Of a stretch of 64,000 bases of DNA, positions 63,003 through 64,000 are shown piece after piece. The notes beneath the pieces were generated by a model, which searched no databases, was not told the origin of the DNA, and saw only the letters and a list, made by a program, of their open reading frames with translations. Every line of letters starts with the position of its first letter. Within the stretch, counting starts at the first letter, position 1. Source of the DNA: Pikeienuella litoralis. Lineage in GTDB: Bacteria; Pseudomonadota; Alphaproteobacteria; Rhodobacterales; Rhodobacteraceae. The position numbers and the translations under genes were made by a program. The DNA lies in the NCBI RefSeq assembly GCF_037646705.1, contig NZ_JBBHER010000007.1, forward strand, positions 62,001 through 126,000, in the 5' to 3' direction.

Positions 63003-63854
63003 ATGAGCAAGATACTCGCGCTGCTGGACGGCTCCGCCTATTCCGAGAGCGTCTGCCACCACACGGCGTGGATCGCGAAGAAGCTGAACGCCGGCGTCGA
63101 GGCGATGCACGTCCTCGGCCGCCGCGAAGGCGCGACCTCAACCGACCTCTCGGGCGCCTTGCGCCTCGGCGCCCGGTCGGCGCTGCTGCAGGAGCTCGCG
63201 GCTCTCGATGAGCAGCGGGCCAAGCTGGCCCAGGCCAAGGGCCACGCCATTCTCGAGGACGCGAAGGCCATCCTGGAGCGGGACGGGGTCCCGGAGGTGA
63301 ACCTGCGGCTGCGCAAGGGCGACCTTCTGGAGGCGCTCAGCGAGGTGGAGCAGGACATCCGCGCGATCACCATCGGCAAGCGGGGCGAGGGCTCGGGCTT
63401 CGCCGCCGGGCATCTCGGCTCGAATCTGGAGCGGATCGCGCGCACCTCGAAGGTCCCGGTTTTCGTCGCCTCGCGCGAGTTCCGGCCGATCTCCAGGGTT
63501 CTCGTCGCCTATGACGGCAGCCCCAGCGCCAGAACCGCCATCGGGCGCATGGCGACGAGCCCCGTCTTCAAGGATCTCGACATCTGCGTCCTCTGCATCG
63601 GCCAGGACGAGGCCCGCGCCCTGGCCACGGCCGAAGAAGCGGTCGCGACGCTTCGCGGCGCCGGCGTCGTCGCGGCGCCGCGCGCGGCCGCCGGCGAGCC
63701 GGGGGCGGTTCTCGGCGCGCTGGTTCAGAACGAAGGCTTCAATCTTCTGGTCATGGGCGCCTACGGCCACAGCCGGATCCGCAGCCTGATCATCGGCTCG
63801 ACGACGACGGAGATGATCCGGACCGCGAGGATCCCGGTGCTCCTCTACCGGTGA
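63003..63854 (+). CDS. Universal stress protein with two UspA domains
   Basis: About 283 residues, tandem UspA domains. Domain 1 starts SKILALLDGSAYSESVCHHT and ends with IGKRGEGSGFAAGHLGSNLE; its nucleotide motif is slightly off the G-2x-G-9x-G pattern by one residue. Domain 2 starts RVLVAYDGSPSARTAIGRMA and ends with GAYGHSRIRSLIIGSTTTEM, matching the ATP-binding motif. The ATG at 63003 has AGGGGGA upstream. Cotranscribed with the SulP transporter; perhaps a regulatory partner for it. Confidence 0.88.
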   Translation: MSKILALLDGSAYSESVCHHTAWIAKKLNAGVEAMHVLGRREGATSTDLSGALRLGARSALLQELAALDEQRAKLAQAKGHAILEDAKAILERDGVPEVNLRLRKGDLLEALSEVEQDIRAITIGKRGEGSGFAAGHLGSNLERIARTSKVPVFVASREFRPISRVLVAYDGSPSARTAIGRMATSPVFKDLDICVLCIGQDEARALATAEEAVATLRGAGVVAAPRAAAGEPGAVLGALVQNEGFNLLVMGAYGHSRIRSLIIGSTTTEMIRTARIPVLLYR

Positions 63855-63856
63855 CG

Positions 63857-63875
63857 GCCCGGGCGGCGGCCGGGC
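63857..63875. terminator. Convergent hairpin after UspA gene
   Basis: GCCCGG (63857-63862) and CCGGGC (63870-63875) with a 7-nt loop, 3 nt after the stop codon and facing the convergent CoA-transferase gene. Weak evidence; no T tract. Confidence 0.35.
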
Positions 63876-63890
63876 GATCGGGCGCCGCGT

Positions 63891-64000
63891 TCAGCCTTCG
63901 GGCGGATCGGCGCCGAAGGCCCCTTGCGCCGCCAGCCGGTCGAGCGTCCCCTGATCCACGCCGACCTCGCGCAGCGCCTCGAAGGTGTCGGATCCGAGCC
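63891..64000 (-). CDS. CaiB/BaiF CoA-transferase family III, C-terminal fragment
   Basis: The frame closes at TGA (63891-63893) and is open to the window end. The 36 visible residues include LGSDTFEALREVGVDQGTLD and RLAAQGAFG. This is like the C-terminal helix of family III CoA-transferases (GEHTDEVLRELG-type ending). The rest of the gene is outside the window. These enzymes move CoA between acyl groups. Recognition from so short a piece is tentative. Confidence 0.55.
   Translation of the reverse strand, partial: LGSDTFEALREVGVDQGTLDRLAAQGAFGADPPEG

Overview
The window is GC-rich (by eye about two thirds G+C), densely coding and dominated by catabolic and transport operons. Gene content and order point to an alphaproteobacterium, most likely Rhodobacterales. 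The evidence is a glycerol-type ABC operon with a DUF2160 gene, a TRAP transporter, an ectoine-degradation (doe/ehu) locus, and a small gene resembling the Rcc01079 spike-base family of gene transfer agents. This placement is inferred. No rRNA, tRNA, CRISPR array or insertion sequence was recognised.

Layout. 1-3360: end of a peptide-type ABC ATPase, a DAO-family oxidoreductase, an ATC-hydrolase-family protein and an M20 amidohydrolase. 3407-5240: divergent AraC regulator and Tat-exported cysteine hydrolase. 5657-11802: glycerol ABC importer glpSTPQ-DUF2160-glpV. 11907-13430: membrane class III cyclase. 13814-19362: TRAP transporter divergent from a GMC oxidoreductase and IclR regulator. 19472-28504: ectoine catabolism, with regulator, dehydrogenase and aminotransferase on + facing ehuBCDA-doeAB on -. 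28841-36951: RbsABC-like importer with two SMP-30/strictosidine-synthase-like propellers, one fused to a permease, plus an acyl-CoA dehydrogenase. 37394-38752: MmgE/PrpD. 38749-46035: operon of 2-oxoacid dehydrogenase E1alpha/E1beta/E2, enoyl-CoA hydratase, acyl-CoA dehydrogenase, acyl-CoA ligase and TetR regulator. 46163-52596: branched-chain-type ABC importer flanked by two SDR dehydrogenases. 52702-56474: three-gene spike-like module. 56632-60070: exopolysaccharide synthesis and export. 60305-64000: ureidoglycolate lyase, a small membrane protein, SulP transporter plus UspA protein, and the end of a CoA-transferase.

How it works together. Most units pair an importer with the enzymes that process its substrate. 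The ectoine unit is the clearest: EhuABCD imports ectoine, DoeA opens the ring, DoeB deacetylates, DoeD transaminates and DoeC oxidises to aspartate. The units at 38.7-46.0 kb, 47.0-51.8 kb and 51.8-52.6 kb appear to be one regulon, because a near-identical 21-22 bp motif lies 49-51 nt upstream of the first start codon of each.

Most notable observations: the permease-propeller fusion, the asymmetric ATP sites predicted for the GlpS/GlpT pair, the three-site regulon, and the spike-like module next to the exopolysaccharide genes.
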